Of a DNA stretch of 6,288 bases, positions 5,836 to 6,288 are shown piece by piece (position 1 is the first letter of the stretch; the number at the start of each line of letters is the position of its first letter). The stretch is from positions 1 to 6,288 of the forward strand of contig JAEZIO010000083.1 of assembly GCA_023436615.1 (NCBI GenBank). The letters are read 5' to 3'. Both the position numbers and the translations under genes were made by a program. The notes beneath the pieces were generated by a model that ran no database searches, was not told where the DNA came from, and saw nothing but the letters and a program-made list of their open reading frames with translations. Source of the DNA: Pseudomonadota bacterium. Its GTDB lineage: Bacteria > Pseudomonadota > Alphaproteobacteria > Sphingomonadales > Sphingomonadaceae.

Positions 5836-5875
5836 CTTAGGGCCAAGGAGACGAGATTTGTTCAAGGGCCTTAAG
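5836..5875 (+). promoter_or_regulatory. Stem-loop exposing the SD and TTG start of the nitronate monooxygenase gene
   Basis: CTTAGGGCC (5836-5844) pairs with GGCCTTAAG (5867-5875) over nine positions, one of them G-U. The 22-nt loop (5845-5866) holds exactly the AAGGAG SD and the TTG start codon. The stem would present the initiation region rather than hide it. It could aid or modulate initiation from the weak TTG codon, but chance is possible because GGGCC-type sequences pair easily. Confidence 0.28.
5845..5850 (+). promoter_or_regulatory. Shine-Dalgarno AAGGAG deciding a TTG start
   Basis: AAGGAG stands 7 nt before TTG 5858-5860, the best SD in the window. No ATG or GTG exists in this frame between the stop at 5789-5791 and the TTG. 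The next in-frame ATG (5882) would remove conserved N-terminal residues and lies too far from the SD. Confidence 0.8.
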
Positions 5876-6288
5876 CCCATCATGTACGCCGGGCGCGAAG
5901 TCTGGCCGCTGGTTGAAGGCGGCAAGGGGGTCAGTGCGACCAATCACGCGAGCTCGGGCGCATGGGCCGCAGCCGGCGGCATCGGCACCGTTTCCGCGGT
6001 CAATGCCGACAGCTACGATCCCGAAGGGCGCATCGTTCCGCAGATCTACCAGGGCCTCACGCGGCGCGAACGCCACGAAGAGCTGATCCAGTTCGCGGTC
6101 GACGGCGCCGTCGCGCAGGTGCAGCGCGCGTACGACATCGCCGGCGGCAAGGGTGCGATCAACATCAACGTGCTGTGGGAAATGGGCGGGGCGCAGCGCG
6201 TCCTTCACGGAGTGCTGGAGCGGACCAAGGGCCTGGTCGCGGGCGTCACCTGCGGCGCCGGAATGCCGTACAAGCTCAGCGAGATCGC
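5858..6288 (+). CDS. Nitronate monooxygenase family flavoprotein (3' truncated)
   Basis: The first 143 residues of an FMN-dependent enzyme of the nitronate monooxygenase (former 2-nitropropane dioxygenase) family, which oxidises alkyl nitronates; some relatives are flavin-linked reductases. The N-terminus FKGLKPIMYAGREVWPLVEG, then GVSATNHASSGAWAAAGGIG, SAVNADSYDPEG and later VLWEMGGAQRVLHG and GVTCGAGMPYKLSEI match the long alphaproteobacterial subfamily (about 460 residues by memory). The GGIGT and TCGAGMP segments belong to the flavin-binding barrel. It starts at TTG 5858 with a strong SD, unlike its neighbours. The gene runs off the right edge, so the catalytic residues further on and the true length cannot be checked. 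The family is confident; the native substrate is unknown. It is 92 nt from nadC on the same strand, with no clear functional link. Confidence 0.92.
   Translation, partial: MFKGLKPIMYAGREVWPLVEGGKGVSATNHASSGAWAAAGGIGTVSAVNADSYDPEGRIVPQIYQGLTRRERHEELIQFAVDGAVAQVQRAYDIAGGKGAININVLWEMGGAQRVLHGVLERTKGLVAGVTCGAGMPYKLSEI

Noticed and set aside
1..6288. CRISPR, tRNA, rRNA, insertion sequence, phage or defence genes
   Set aside because: No direct-repeat array, cloverleaf, transposase motif or flanking repeats were found on reading the sequence, and the genes are all common chromosomal families.

Overview
The window is a compact, high-GC chromosomal stretch with the look of an alphaproteobacterium, most likely a sphingomonad. 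This rests on the G/C-rich third codon positions, the weak or absent Shine-Dalgarno (SD) sequences before most genes, and remembered similarity of several proteins to sphingomonad homologues. These are the TPM-protein C-terminus, the Dcp-like M3 peptidase and the long nitronate monooxygenase subfamily. No database search was possible. I see no mobile element, CRISPR array, tRNA, rRNA or sign of recent transfer.

Layout, left to right: (1) positions 1-631 hold the end of a probable TPM-domain protein and, with no gap, a Nudix hydrolase of the ADP-ribose pyrophosphatase type. (2) A spacer of about 120 nt is rich in inverted repeats and ends in a possible nine-codon mini-ORF. It leads into a 719-residue M3-family zinc metallopeptidase (Dcp-like, 755-2914). 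(3) A Rho-independent terminator follows. Its stem lies over the last codons of a convergent APH/ACAD10-type phosphotransferase (2929-3996, minus strand). (4) A very short divergent gap leads to a calcineurin-like metallophosphoesterase (4047-4892), with nadC (4926-5765) 33 nt downstream. (5) A 92-nt spacer with a strong SD leads to a TTG-started nitronate monooxygenase that runs off the right edge.

The genes look like ordinary housekeeping functions: nucleotide-sugar turnover, peptide degradation, NAD synthesis, flavin-dependent nitronate oxidation and a small-molecule kinase. Nothing in the window amounts to a new multi-gene system. The least explained features are in the gaps: mutually exclusive hairpins between the metallophosphoesterase and nadC, a nested inverted-repeat block and coupled mini-ORF before dcp, and a stem that would display the SD and TTG start of the last gene in its loop. 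All three are sequence observations with inferred roles. GC-rich DNA forms hairpins easily, so they need conservation or RNA evidence.
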